From contig OX388312.1 in the NCBI GenBank assembly GCA_947579605.1, positions 25,195,313 to 25,259,312 of the forward strand: 64,000 bases of DNA. The letters are read 5' to 3'. This DNA comes from Athripsodes cinereus. Taxonomy: Eukaryota > Arthropoda > Insecta > Trichoptera > Leptoceridae. The translations under genes were made by a program, and so were the position numbers. This document shows positions 44,746 to 56,660 of this stretch, piece after piece; the first letter of the stretch is position 1; each line of letters opens with the position of its first letter. The notes beneath the pieces are model-generated. The model saw only the letters and a list, made by a program, of their open reading frames with translations. It was not told the DNA's origin and ran no database searches.

Positions 44746-45722
44746 TAATTTTTATATTTAGTACATAATCTGTTTTTAGTCAATGACTTTTTATACTGTA
44801 AAGATCCTTATATTGATTTTTCAATATATACCTAGAACCTGTGATACTTAAGAAAGAAAAAACAAGAGATCATTACCATCTCAATGTTATAAAATGAAAT
44901 TGAATACAGTAGTATGTTGATTATAATTAATAATTTTAGAACATTTTTTCTGAGAAAATTTTCACTTTGCTGTTTATTTAATCTATTAGGTCAATGGCTT
45001 TAGCTAACAAAATATTGCAAAAATATAAGTACCTATATAATTTTATTATGTACCTGCCAGTGTAGTCGATTTATTATTCATAAAATCATTTAGGTACATC
45101 ATTTATTTATCAATTCCATTTGAAATACCACTAGGTATACAAATCACCCCTGTTCATTTTTTAAAGAATAATGTGATCGATATATTCTATACGTATTTTG
45201 AATCATGTACTGATTGTTTCTGGTCATAATATATGCGTAAATATCATAGTTTTCATTCACAGCTGTCACTTACACAGATTGCCATACAGCACCTACATTA
45301 TTAGGTAGGTATGTATATTAACTATTGTATTGTAGATAAGATATTATCAGATGTAGGCACAGCACACATGTTTAACAGTGGGTTTATAATAAACACACTA
45401 ATAACAACAATATTTTACAATACTACATGTGTCAATAATACCTCTACCGAGTCTTATTTTATGTTTTAAAGTGGGCAATACTTGTAATTCCATTATTACT
45501 AACTGGCGCCAGCAGTGAGAGAAAAAATCCAAAGATGCACACATTTTCTTTCTAGTCTCGCGAGTACATACTAATTATACCTACATGTTATGTTATTTGA
45601 ACGTAGGTAGACAACTATCCATTATTAATGTGTTAAACCTTATGTATTTATTCGTGTACCTACGTGGTTAAGGAATTGCATATAACTCGAAAATAAAGAA
45701 AATAAGGTAGGTAGGTACATAT
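44746..45722. other. Intergenic DNA, nothing recognised
   Basis: No supported gene. Several TAGGTACCTA-like strings are present, as elsewhere in the window. Confidence 0.4.
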
Positions 45723-45986
45723 GTTTCGCTACCTTAATGCAGAACTAGCCTAAGTTGAAATTTTGGTCAAACTGAGTTAAGTATTAAAAAACAAGAAATG
45801 ATAATAATAGATAATATGAGATAATTTAATGAATGAGAGTTATTAGATTCCCAAATAATAAGGCTTGTCAAAATTTGCTTAAGATATTTTAAATATTTTT
45901 TTTATAACTAAAACAAAGCTTAAATCTGCTACTTTGAAAAATCATCCAAAAACACTAAGGCTAGTTCTGCATTAAGGTAGCGGTTT
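45723..45986. mobile_element. MITE with ~28-bp inverted ends and GTTT TSD
   Basis: The element runs 45727-45982 (256 bp). The left end CGCTACCTTAATGCAGAACT and the right end ending AGTTCTGCATTAAGGTAGCG are complementary for about 26 bp and continue imperfectly. GTTT flanks both sides (45723-45726, 45983-45986). The interior is AT-rich and non-coding. A degenerate ACATTAAGGTAGC at 46311-46325 may be a scrap of another copy. The superfamily is not assigned. Confidence 0.75.
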
Positions 45987-46138
45987 ATTGATTGAAATCA
46001 TTGCCATATTTAATAAACATTATAACAATGTGTTTAAAACAAAATTACCTATATCATTCAATGAAAAAAATCATGATTAGCTATTTCAAATGAAATGAAT
46101 ATTTATGATAGGAATCTAGAATAGATAAACTAGTATAG

Positions 46139-46245
46139 TTGGCATGGAGAAGGTGGCTTGCATGTTTATTACATACAGCTGTTGTGCTGCCTATCCCACT
46201 GATGAAATATGCTGTGATGTATTAGTAGCGGTAGTAGAGTAGTAG
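46139..46245 (+). repeat. SINE-like repeat, copy 9, 3' part
   Basis: TTGGCATGGAGAAGGTGGC, TTGCATGTTTATTACATACA, GCTGTTGTGCTGCCTATCCC, then ATATGCTGTGATGTATTAGTAG and a GTAGTAG tail. The family 5' half is absent. Confidence 0.72.
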
Positions 46246-46904
46246 GTAAAGAATTATTTAATTTGGTAATTGATTCAGTGATTTTTTTGCTTACGCATTT
46301 TCAAAAGTTTTTACATTAAGGTAGCAAAAATATTAACTTAGTTTCCAGAATAAGAAAATAGCATTTAAATATTAAATTTGATTCGATTCCACAATGTTAT
46401 GCAGGTGCTTACATTAATTTAATCTACATAATATTTATGATTAACCATTTATTGATATTAATTATAATTTTAATTTATAGTTTATAATTACTGCCATAAA
46501 CATCGGCTTCCTTTCAAAGCAAAAGCATATTTATATTTGGAACTTTTTTGACATTTGTACAAATATGGCGGACGTGTCATTGAGATAATAGATTTTTCTT
46601 CTGTAATAAATACAAGTACTCTTATTATTATTGTATTACGTAATCATACTTATAAACAATCGTTGTTTATGAAATTTTCTCGTATGTTCGTGTATCTTTA
46701 TGTCTCGGCATTGCATTTTAGAAGTTTTTCCTTGTCTTTAATCAATAAATCAATCAAGTGTTAAGAAATGCCTGATTATGAAAGTGAAAGATCATTAAGT
46801 CATCGAGATAAATAACGTTGTTATTCTTATTTAAATAGATACTAAATTTCTTATCACTGTACACAAATAATAACGTTGTCTCTATTTAATTTTTTACTTG
46901 CTAC
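46246..46904. other. Intergenic DNA, nothing recognised
   Basis: No supported gene. The + frame 46555-46764 begins next to ATGGCGG but lacks recognisable features. Confidence 0.35.
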
Positions 46905-47172
46905 TTATATACCTTTTTTTATCTACTGCTGAACATAAGCCTCCCCTATATCTAAAAAAGTAGTCTGATCGTGATTTTTTTAAATAAATAAAAATATAAA
47001 TACATATTCTATTCTTATTCAGATCATCCACTTGTTTGCGAATAATTTGGGAAAAAATATATATGTCTCTAGGCATCTCTGTTTGGGGTTTTTGTAACCA
47101 GCGACCAGCGATTCTTCTAATGTCGACAGACCATCGTGTGGGTAGTCTTTCTCTACTTTTTTTTACCTTCAC
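46905..47172 (-). mobile_element. LINE ORF2 C-terminal remnant
   Basis: The minus-strand frame carries RLPTRWSVDIRRIAGRWLQK, matching the R-P-T-R-W-x-D-D-I-x-x-x-A-G-x-x-W segment near the end of many insect LINE ORF2 proteins. Further on, YRGGLCSAVDKK corresponds to the DNA motif GGGGAGGCTTATGTTCAGCA, the usual EAYVQQW position, here out of frame. Between them the sequence is expanded and AT-rich. Inactive. Confidence 0.6.
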
Positions 47173-47200
47173 GAGGTATTTCCTCCTCTACCCTTTTTGT

Positions 47201-47270
47201 CTACTACTACTACTATACCATCACGGCATATCCCACAAGTGGGGTAGCCAGCAGACCAGCTGCATGTAAG
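47201..47270 (-). repeat. SINE-like repeat, copy 10, 3' tail only
   Basis: On the minus strand: CTTACATGCAGCTGGTCTGC, TGGCTACCCCACTTGTGGGA, TATGCCGTGATGGTATAGTAG, then (TAG)n. It is the cleanest version of the tail. Confidence 0.78.
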
Positions 47271-47902
47271 ACTTTTTTAGGGCCCTTTTTGTCCATCTTT
47301 GATAATTTATTCTAGCAACATACCGCACCCATAAACACTTCAATTTCGCCATTCTTTTCTCTGCATCATAACAAAATGAGATTACACAGATGATTGCGTA
47401 ACTTACCCCAATTTAAGATAGGTATTTATTATCTCAAGATTAGTTCTTAGTTTATCTTTGATTAATTCTAATTTAATTTTTTTTTAAGAAAATACCCATT
47501 CTACTCCGGGAAGTGTTATACTAGAACAAACATTTTATTTTGCTTTAAACCTGAATGAATGATTCATTCATTAAAATTATGCTAATTATTAGTTCTGTTA
47601 CGTTTTAATATTACGAGTGAGATAGCCTTCATAATAATGATATCAACTCATTTTAATATTGAACAGCAATCATAATTATAGAAATACTAGCTTATAAATA
47701 CCCGGCGTTGCACGGGAATCATGTATATTAAAAAAAAAAACAGTAAGTATGTATGTATATATAAATAAAAATTATTTTATGTAGGCAGCAATAATTTTTG
47801 TATCAACTATATACACAGTGTCACATTAAAGTAGAGAACATATAATAGAATATATGTTAGTGAGACTAACAGTATATAAAATTATAACAATATACCTACA
47901 TT
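47271..47902. other. Intergenic DNA, CCCGGCGTTGCACGGG motif
   Basis: No gene was seen. CTAGCTTATAAATACCCGGC continuing GTTGCACGGG (47688-47717) resembles a short conserved motif widespread at ends of insect dispersed repeats. A possible antisense relative, GAAGCCCGGCTTCCAGCTAG, lies at 55484-55503. Confidence 0.35.
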
Positions 47903-48216
47903 ACATACACATACATACATACATACCATTACGCCGCTTTCCTCGCGGGGTAGACAGAAAGGATCGAGAGCCACTTCCTTCTATCCTTGCATACATCTTT
48001 CGCTTCCGTCACTGTCATACAATTCCTCATGCATGCTCTCCTGTTCAATGTGCTCAACACGTGACCGTCCTGTAGAATTTGATTTAAATGAGCTTGTCAT
48101 CTTAACTTATTCACATTCATCCTTGTAATTACACCAACTTTCATTCCACATTCCTTTTGTATATTACTGTTACGCACACAATCTCTCACACTTTTACTAC
48201 ACATCCTTTTCAGCTC
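47903..48216 (-). mobile_element. LINE ORF2 C-terminal fragment, family A, antisense
   Basis: A + strand (ACAT)n tract (47903-47927) marks the tail. Then, antisense, the sequence matches 4420-4840: RKWRSILS-like, GVLSTLNRRACMR-like, then a jump over roughly 100 bp (the LRWFGH to RGRPRI part is missing), then NSDIRKECG-like sequence to about 48216. The satellite array begins about 20 bp further on. Confidence 0.78.
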
Positions 48217-48236
48217 AAATTAATGTAAATTTAAAA

Positions 48237-50186
48237 AAAATGGGTATTGAAATCTTGAAGTTTGACATCCCACACGGCCATATTTCAATAAAAAAATGGG
48301 AAGTATCTACGTGGATAAAGGTACCACTAAAATCCTCTTCCCACTGTAAAATCTTGAAGTTTGACATCCCACACGGCCATATTTCAATAAAAAAATGGGT
48401 AGGTACCTACGTGGATAAAAGTACTAAAATCCTTTTCCCACTGTAAAATCTTGAAGTTTGACATCCCACACGGCCATATTTCGATAAAAAAATGGGTAGG
48501 TACCTACGTGGATAAAAGTACTAAAATCCTTTTCCCACTGTAAAATCTTGAAGTTTGACATCCCACACGGCCATATTTCGATAAAAAAATGGGTAGGTAC
48601 CTACGTGGATAAAAGTACTGAAAACCTTTTCCCTCTGTAAAATCTTGAAGTTTGACATCCCACTCGGCCATATTTCAATAAAAAAATGGGTAGGTACCTA
48701 CGTGGATAAAAGTACTGAAATCCCCTTTCCACTGTAAAATCTTGAAGTTTGACATCCCACACGGCCATATTTCAACAAATAAAATGGGTAGGTACCTACG
48801 TGGATAAAAGTACTAAAATCCTTTTCCCACTGTAAAATCTTGAAGTTTGACATCCCACACAGCCATATTTCGATAAAAAAATGGGTAGGTACCTACGTGG
48901 ATAAAAGTACTAAAATCCTTTTCCCACTGTAAAATCTTGAAGTTTGACATCCCACACGGCCATATTTCAATAAATAAAATGGGTAGATACCTACGTGGAT
49001 AAAAGTACTGAAAACCTTTTCCCTCTGTAAAATCTTGAAGTTTGACATCCCACTCGGCCATATTTCAATAAAAAAATGGGTAGGTACCTACGTGGATAAA
49101 AGTACTGAAATCCCCTTTCCACTGTAAAATCTTGAAGTTTGACATCCCACACGGCCATATTTCAACAAATAAAATGGGTAGGTACCTACGTGGATAAAAG
49201 TACTAAAATCCTTTTCCCACTGTAAAATCTTGAAGTTTGACATCCCACACGGCCATATTTCAATAAATAAAATGGGTAGGTACCTACGTGGATAAAAGTA
49301 CCGAAATCCTTTTCCCACTGTAAAATCTTGAAGTTTGACATCCCACACGGCCATATTTCGATAAAAAAATGGGTAGGTACCTACGTGGATAAAAGTACTA
49401 AAATCCTTTTCCCACTGTAAAATCTTGAAGTTTGACATCCCACACGGCCATATTTCAATAAAGAAATGGGTAGGTACCTACGTGGATAAAAGTACCGAAA
49501 TCCTTTTCCCACTGTAAAATCTTGAAGTTTGACATCCCACTCGGCCATATTTTAATAAAAAAATGTGTAGGTACCTACGTGGACAAAAGTACTGAAAACC
49601 TTTTCCCACTGTAAAATCTTGAAGTTTGACATCCCACACGGCCATATTTCAATAAAAAAAAATGGGTAGGTACCTACGTGGATAAATGTACTAAAATCCT
49701 TTTCCCACTGTAAAATCTTGAAGTTTGACATCCCACACGGCCATATTTCGATAAAAAAATGGGTAGGTACCTACGTGGATAAAAGTACTAATATCCTTTT
49801 CCCACTGTAAAATCTTGAAGTTTGACATCCCACACGGCCATATTTCGATAAAAAAATGGGTAGGTACCTACGTGGATAAAAGTACTAAAATCCTTTCCCA
49901 CTGTAAAATCTTGAAGTTTGACATCCCACACGGCCATATTTCAATAAATAAAATGGGTAGGTACCTACGTGGATAAAAGTACCGAATACCTTTTCCCACT
50001 GTAAAATCTTGAAGTTTGACATCCCACACGGCCATATTTCAATAAATAAAATGGGTAGGTACCTATGTGGATAAAAGTACTGAAATAATTTTCCCACTGT
50101 AAAATCTTGAAGTTTGACATCCCACACGGCCATATTTCAATAAAAAAAAATGGGTAGGTACCTACGTGGATAAAAGTGCTAAAAAA
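48237..50186. repeat. Satellite array, 20 copies of a 97-99-bp unit
   Basis: The landmark AAGTTTGACATCCCAC recurs 20 times at steps of 97-99 bp. Each unit runs AAATCTTG, AAGTTTGACATCCCAC, CGGCCATATTTC, an A-run with ATGGGTAGGTACCTACGTGG, ATAAAAGTAC and CCTTTTCCCACTGT. Most units carry the 12-bp palindrome GTAGGTACCTAC. Variants include CACTCGGCC for CACACGGCC and AATAAATAAAATGGG for AAAAAAATGGG. Because the unit is not a multiple of three, long antisense frames through it are read-through of the repeat, not genes. Confidence 0.95.
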
Positions 50187-52361
50187 ATATATGTATACAT
50201 ACATAGGTACCTATAAGGAAAACAGTTCTTAAAAAGGAACGAAACAATTAATGTTTCCTATATACATAGGCATTCCCTCCCTGTATTACCAAAAGAAACC
50301 TTGATGAATGAATGTACATTCTTCAATATTCTGAAGTATTATATTTTTAATTGAAATACTTCCATCAGATTTTTTTTAAAGACTCATGAAAATATTAGGT
50401 CAAAATAAATACTACTCGTTGATTGAGAAAAGTACCTACCTATGTATTTATTGGAAAACGCATACCTACAATATTGTCTATGAATTTCATAATTCTATTT
50501 TCACAATTATTTTTCTTTGTTTTTTTTTCTCATGTGTCATATTTAGTCTGTCATATGTGGTCTATGAAATTGAATGAAAATATGCCGAAATTATGCAATT
50601 CTAATTTACACAAATTAGGAGTTTTCATGATTTGCAAGCATGATGTTTTAAAACCAAAATAATCTCCAAGCTTCAGTTTTGTTGTATTTTTTATCACTTC
50701 CATTTTGAAATTAATTCAATATGATGAAAATGTTTTGTCTACGATTTCGGCAATCAGGAAGTCAAATTTTCATTCATTACCTCATTAAAATGTTGATATC
50801 TTTGTCAATAAATAAGATATTTGAAATATTTTTGGCCTGGAGTCTGTGATTATGTATAGAGTTTATTATTCAACATGCCTTTCCTAAATTAGGGATATGT
50901 ACGGGCTCAAATATTTGTGCCGATTCCCACAAATACTAAGAAATAATAAAGGTCTACTATATTTTTGAAATCTGAGGCTTAAAAGCATTTCAAAATAAGT
51001 CAAAATTTTCATCTTTCCACACAAAGCATAAAGGGAACATTAAAATAGAAGAACAATACATACCTTCTCCTTTTTTGTAATTAAGATACTTTGCAAAAAT
51101 ATAAATCATGTCATGTCACATCAAAAAATATAACCAGAACGTAATCATTGCAAAAAAATAATGGATACTCACCTATTTTTTCTTAATTTCCTATTCAACT
51201 ACATATTTTATAAAACATCATATGAAAAGAGAAAGTTTTATTATGTTAATTCATTTATTGCATCAAAAATTCATAAAACAACTACTCGATCAACCTTCAA
51301 GATTTTCCTGGGAACGAAGAGAAGAGAATACAGTCTTTTCCGTTCAGATTCTTTGCAATGATTGTCACTTCTTCCCACGACATTCCTAAAGCCATAATGT
51401 TGTTGTCATTAATTTATTATCAATTTAATTTCTAATTTCTTAATCATTAATTTCATCATTGAAAAATGAGCATCCAGATCGCAATGCACCGTTTTGTGTT
51501 TCTGCAAAAAAATAAACTGTTAACTCTTTAGTAATAAAAATGTAAAGCAGGTTTAATAGATTAGATAGAAAAATTAATTAGATAGAAAACGTAAATTAAT
51601 TCTCACCTGATGTTAAATTAAATATTGAACGTACTTTTTGACACATCGTTCATTAATCGCCATTTTGGAATGTTATAATGACACAAATAATTGCCAGACG
51701 AATAACATATTGTTTTTGGCTTTTCAATTAGCACGTGCTTAATATTTTTAAATTGGATATTTACGCAAAAAATATTTTATATGTGTTTATTTGCACGAAA
51801 TTAAAAATATTTTAAATGTGTTTATTTGCATGAACTTAAAAAAAGTCTGATTGTGCTTATTTTTTAGAAATTAATCATAAATATTTATAGTACTTTTCAT
51901 AATTAATTTTAATATGGCAACATCTTATGGCACACAATTTTGGCGGTAAAGAACATTTTCGCACTCTTTCAAACTCACTCAAAAAACGTATTTTTTATCT
52001 CATTCACACTTTTTTTTTACACTCTTTTTTGCTGTTTTTCTCGCTTCTTTAAAAGAAAGTACGGCATTTAGTGGGTTTTTATTTGAAATAGATACCTCAT
52101 CTTGTAATGGTCAGGTCAATGGAACGCAAATTCCTTGAAATGGGCGAGTATAGCCCGGTCTTCGTTAGTATGTAAATTCAAAAATCATTTTTATAAGATA
52201 TAAGGATTATGCTGACATATGATTCACATGCATTTCACATAAAAAAAAACATTAATATCAAAATCCATAGTTGAAAATTTTATTTATGTAATACGTAGGT
52301 ACCTACTTATATGATTTAATTTTATGACAACAATCTTTACAGTTTTGTAACGTTTTATATC
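50187..52361. other. Intergenic DNA, nothing recognised
   Basis: About 2.2 kb with only short AT-rich frames. A repeated ATTTTATATGTGTTTATTTG / ATTTTAAATGTGTTTATTTG pair occurs at 51773-51828. Confidence 0.4.
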
Positions 52362-52580
52362 CCGTGGATCACCCGGTAAAGAATTGGTCACCCACTCTTT
52401 TCCATAATGTTTCGGGTTCGAAAAAATTAAGACATTTTACATCTTAAATTCAGCGATGAGGTTTACCACCCATCCTGAATGTCTTAATTTTATATTGGCA
52501 CGGAGAGGACAGCTTGCATGTTTATTATATGCAGCTGGTCTGCTGGCTAGCCTACTTGTGAGACACATAGTATTTCATTT
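52362..52580 (+). repeat. SINE-like repeat, copy 11, near full length
   Basis: CCGTGGATCACCCGGTAAAG, AATTGGTCACCCACTCTTTT, GTTTCGGGTTCGAAAA, ACATCTTAAATTCAGCGATG, AGGTTTACCACCCATCCTGA, ATGTCTTAATTTTATATTGG, CACGGAGAGGACAGCTTGCA, then ATGCAGCTGGTCTGCTGGC and a decayed tail. GGTTCGAA resembles a pol III B box (GGTTCGANNC), but the match is incomplete. Confidence 0.8.
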
Positions 52581-52755
52581 GCAAAAAAACGTTGTTAACA
52601 CTAAATCTATGAGTACCTACAAATTTTTACTTTACGAAGTTCATGATGTGACGTGGTGGTAAAAAATATTTGAATATTTACTTGTAATGACCCATAGACT
52701 ATGGGTAGGTAAGTAACTACTACTAATTAAACAGATGAATACAAAACATCCTTGT

Positions 52756-52911
52756 CAGCCCCCCTAGACAAACACGCACTTGGCGATCGACTACAAACAA
52801 ATTTTCGTCAATAACTGCAACAATAACGCATAATTATACGGTACATGTAGGTAGATTGTCGAAAAGTTCGCCAGTAGTCGATCGCTTAGTACGGTTTGTC
52901 TACGGCCCCTG
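52756..52911. mobile_element. Palindromic MITE with CGATCG arms, copy 2
   Basis: Inverted relative to 28536-28679. Starts CAGCCCCCCTAGACAAAC and ends GTTTGTCTACGGCCCCTG, with CTTGGCGATCGACTAC and GTAGTCGATCGCTTAG inside. The centre TAATTATACGGTACATGTAG is the complement of copy 1. No matching target duplication was found. Confidence 0.65.
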
Positions 52912-53142
52912 GTTAGTAAATTTCGGTATTCCATTTTTTTGGACTTAGAAACTTCTTGCACAATCTATAGGATTCCGGAAACAAGATAGGTATCTGTGTA
53001 TATTCATAAGTTGAACAATACGAGTTTTTATAAAAAAAAAAAATTTTTAATATAGTGTACACTGTACAGCAATTCGGATGACTGATAAACCAATCAACTA
53101 TTTATTGTACAAGTTATTGTTTCAAATCTGTATCCATTTGTA

Positions 53143-53250
53143 CATCACGGTATCTCTCACAAGTAGAGTAGAGTAGACAGCAGACTGTGCTATAACCATG
53201 AAGGTATTCGGGATGAGTGTCATACCTCACGCTGAATTGAAAACTTTAAA
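53143..53250 (-). repeat. SINE-like repeat, copy 12, diverged
   Basis: On the minus strand: TCAGCGTGAGGTATGACAC, TCATCCCGAATACCTTCATG, TCTGCTGTCTACTCTACTC, then CTTGTGAGAGATACCGTGATG. Confidence 0.6.
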
Positions 53251-54904
53251 TATCATAATATATTCGTAATGTTTCACAAATGCCTATAAAATAGTAGGAG
53301 ACCTATTATTTTCTGGGCATTTCACGGAGCATATACTACATACTTTAATGTTGGTATTGGCTATATACATAGTAGTTCTGATAACCAATTAACCATTCAT
53401 TCGTTGTACGTAAGATTGTTGTAAAATGTTTAAACCTTCGATTCCACAAATTGATAAAAACTTGTAAATTATTATTGTTGTTTTGTAGCGGGAATAATGA
53501 ATAGGAGTTAATGAATTGCATTTTATATGGAAACTTGTGCGATTAGTTGAACCCACGTGTGTGCGAGCTCGTCTTAAAATGTAGGATGCTTTTCCTATTT
53601 CGTTAGAATTCCTAAAGAAATAAAACAATCAATGCGAACTTGGATTGCTACGACATAAATTTATAAAACATTGTACATAATAGATATGTGGTTTATATTA
53701 ATTTTAGCTTCACATTGAAACATTATTTCAAAATATGACGTCGCTAAGCAAAACAAATTTGGTGATTTGATTGAAATGGAGCAGTCATCAAATTTTCCTA
53801 TCATTATCAGTATATTTTTAGAACAAACTCAAAGCTACACACTTCTGTTATAATGTAAAGTTAGCCAGGTCCACAACTACTCACTAACGTGGAAGGGTCA
53901 GAGATGTCAATCTTGGATAATGGTAGACTTGACATGGTTTTAATATTTTTAATTGTCATTACCTTAGATAATTACGGATAAATAGGAGTACTTCGACTCC
54001 GGAAATATCCGGGAAAGTGACTTTTTCAAATATAATGTAAAATTTAAACATAACAACTGAATTTTGCAGATTTCTGTGATATCGGAGTGATTGGTATGTC
54101 TCCTATAATATGTATGACGAAATGCAAAAAGTATCTAAATTTTATTTGTAGGTTCGATACATTTCCATACATCGGAAGCCTGATACTAGGTACTCGGACT
54201 AGCAATCAAGCGATTCTCGGCTCTAATTCTGTCAACCTACCCATTACTTAAAGGAATTGCTTACTGGAAAGGAGTTTCACAGTTTTTCTTATAGTAGAGA
54301 AACCCACCCCATACTGTGCGTTGTACATGGAAATGTGTATGTGTTTTCTTTACGATACCTACAAGCACAATAACGTGAAAATTGTTAATCCTAGGAAAGA
54401 CACTAGATTTGTTGGGCACATACTAAAAATGTTTGTTCAAAAATAGAATTAAACCATCACATATTTACTCAAATGCAAACTTGTTAATCATTATTTTAGT
54501 GTGATTTTATTAAGACAGGCTTATATCTATGTTCAAAAATCTATATTTATATTTGTTTGCCCATTGTACTTCAACCAAGAATCAAGAAACCTTCATGGTG
54601 TTTGGACAATGAGTGCAAATACAAATAATATTCCTAAAGTAACTAGCTACCTTTTATATTATCAAGTAACTTGAATGTTAGATCATCGTTTGTTCCACGG
54701 TTTGTTGAGAAAATAAGTGTGATGTTACCTATACTAAGTTTCCATGTACAATACATAAATACTCAAGTAAAAGTCAAGTCTATATTGAAAATCGAGTCTC
54801 ATATAAATATTTTAGTACACTGAAATAATTATATGCCTATGTATATATCTGTTCCGTTCCGTCGGCCCGGGCATCCCTCTTTCACAATACACCGTTCCTA
54901 TGAC
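53251..54904. other. Intergenic DNA, nothing recognised
   Basis: About 1.65 kb without a supported gene. The minus frame 53389-53628 has no recognisable motif. Confidence 0.4.
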
Positions 54905-55040
54905 AACTACATCAGAGCGCAGGAAATGTCGTGGAAAGAAGGTGACGCGATTGGCACAAAGACGCTCTGAATGGAGGCGGCTGGTTTCTTCCCTGTGCTC
55001 CCGAGAGGAGCCTTGAAGGCGATGATGGTGATGAAAATGT
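54905..55040 (+). mobile_element. LINE ORF2 C-terminal remnant with (GATGGT)n-like tail
   Basis: A GC-richer island. The + frame reads SERRKCRGKKVTRLAQRRSE, WRRLVSSLCSREEP and stops at 55015-55017. The L-A-Q-x-R-x-x-W-R-x-L-V-S segment matches the end of RTE-like LINE proteins. A GCGATGATGGTGATGA simple repeat follows, resembling a LINE tail. Upstream reverse transcriptase is missing. Confidence 0.55.
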
Positions 55041-56082
55041 ATATATCTGCTAAAGACACTCTCAAAATCTTTGTAGAGAGGAGTTCGAGCGACTGACATG
55101 AAATACATCTTAAAACCGCGTCTATTCTAATTAATGTAGAAGATTTGGGTGCTATCACTATGACTTATTGTAGGAAAATTTGTTCACCAAACCCCTGTAC
55201 TGCTAAGAGGTGTGTTAAAGGGCTAGTGAGACAGAAAAAGACAGAGAAATCGAAATATCAATTCCTCTACACAAACTTACATTAATTAAATATATTCCTG
55301 GACAATAAGATTAAACAAGACAATCTCATTTAATTACGAAGATATTGAAGATCAAACAAAGCATTTCACATGAAATGCATCTCACAATTTTTTATCTGAC
55401 CAGCGTAATTCGACTTGGAAACAAACGAAATTTATATTTTAAATTTTCTATGAGTTTATGTCAAAAGCCACTTCCCTCTGGACGAAGCCCGGCTTCCAGC
55501 TAGTTAATACAATATGTTGAAAAATAAATTCGTATATACCTATATTAATATTATTTTATTTATGGTGTATTTGAACAACTTTTCAAATACATCCTACGAC
55601 AAATTCAACAAACCGTGAAATGATTTCATCTAACATATTACCTATTACTAGTACATACTTTGAAATATCAGCTAACATACACAACTATTTATTATTAAAC
55701 TAGCTTTAAACTCATCATCACTTAGGCAGTAACAAACGTCTATTGAATGTATTTAAAAAAATCAGCAAGTTTAACTATTTTCACAATAAAGGGATAGGTA
55801 TTTTGGGACCTGATATAACATGAGAAAGCTAGATATGACGCCTATAACACGTCCTTCAATTTTTCACGAACGGTGCATTTTAAAATAAATTCTATCGGTT
55901 GTTATTATTATTTCGAAATACTCTGACATAATTTGAGCATTGTTTTTTCAAATTATCTATTATATACCATGGATATAAGCATAAAGATACATTAAACTTT
56001 TATACATAAATAGGTACATGAAATGACTCAAATGTTTTTCAAATTTCAACCATATTCGTAGCGAAGTGGAAAACGTTTTTAA
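55041..56082. other. Intergenic DNA, short GAAGCCCGGCTTCC motif
   Basis: No gene was seen. GACGAAGCCCGGCTTCCAGC at 55481-55500 contains a small palindrome and may be the antisense end of a degraded repeat. Confidence 0.35.
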
Positions 56083-56240
56083 AGTTTTATTTATTTATTC
56101 TTTACTGTACATTGATAACAAGCAAATTCACACAAAAATACATTTAAAACAAAGACAATCATACAATCAATATACAGAGGGCGAGTTTATCGCAGAGGCG
56201 CGATTTCTTCCAACTAACCCAAAAAGTCTAACATATAAAA
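56083..56240 (-). mobile_element. LINE 3'-UTR remnant, copy 2
   Basis: The + strand shows TTTATTTATTTATTCTTTAC, TGTACATTGATAACAAGC, AATCAATATACAGAGGGCGA, then GTTTATCGCAGAGGCGCGAT and TTCCAACTAACCC. On the minus strand this is a GCGATAAACTCGCC block running into an (AATA)n tail. Confidence 0.6.
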
Positions 56241-56529
56241 TACAAAAAATAAATAAAATACAAACTTACTTAAAACTTTAATACACAAATGAAAAATAAA
56301 GTAGGTAAAGAAAAATATCAAGGACATAAGTTCCATACTGTATTGATTAACAATAGATTCTAAACTTTTACACATTTGAATTTCAATGTTTCCATTTGAA
56401 ACATTTTCATAAAACTATAACATATTCACCTATAACACATTTAAGCCCTTAGCTACTGATGATCGCGGAATAATTTTTATTCCAAATGTAAAGTCCGTGT
56501 TAAACCGTCTTCACTCATAAACAGCGAAT

Positions 56530-56660
56530 AGCGTTATTTATTTTATTTATTCATTCTTAACTGTACATTCAATACAAACAATTTCAAAGAAAATGTACAT
56601 TCAGAAAAATACAGTCAATATACAAAAGGCGAGTTTATTGCAAAGGTGCGATCTCAAATT
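56530..56660 (-). mobile_element. LINE 3'-UTR remnant, copy 3
   Basis: TTATTTATTCATTCTTAACT, GTACATTCAATACAAACAA, GTCAATATACAAAAGGCGAG and TTTATTGCAAAGGTGCGAT follow the same order and orientation as copy 2, with more substitutions. Confidence 0.58.

Noticed and set aside
48237..50186. Possible CRISPR array because of regular repeats
   Set aside because: Units are contiguous 97-99-bp satellite monomers without distinct spacers, in a eukaryotic context.
48813..50204. Long minus-strand frames through the satellite (repeats of WDVKLQDFTVGKGF / MSNFKILQWEK / HVGTYPF)
   Set aside because: They are the satellite unit translated in its three frames in turn. The unit length is not a multiple of three, and no start, splice or domain evidence exists.
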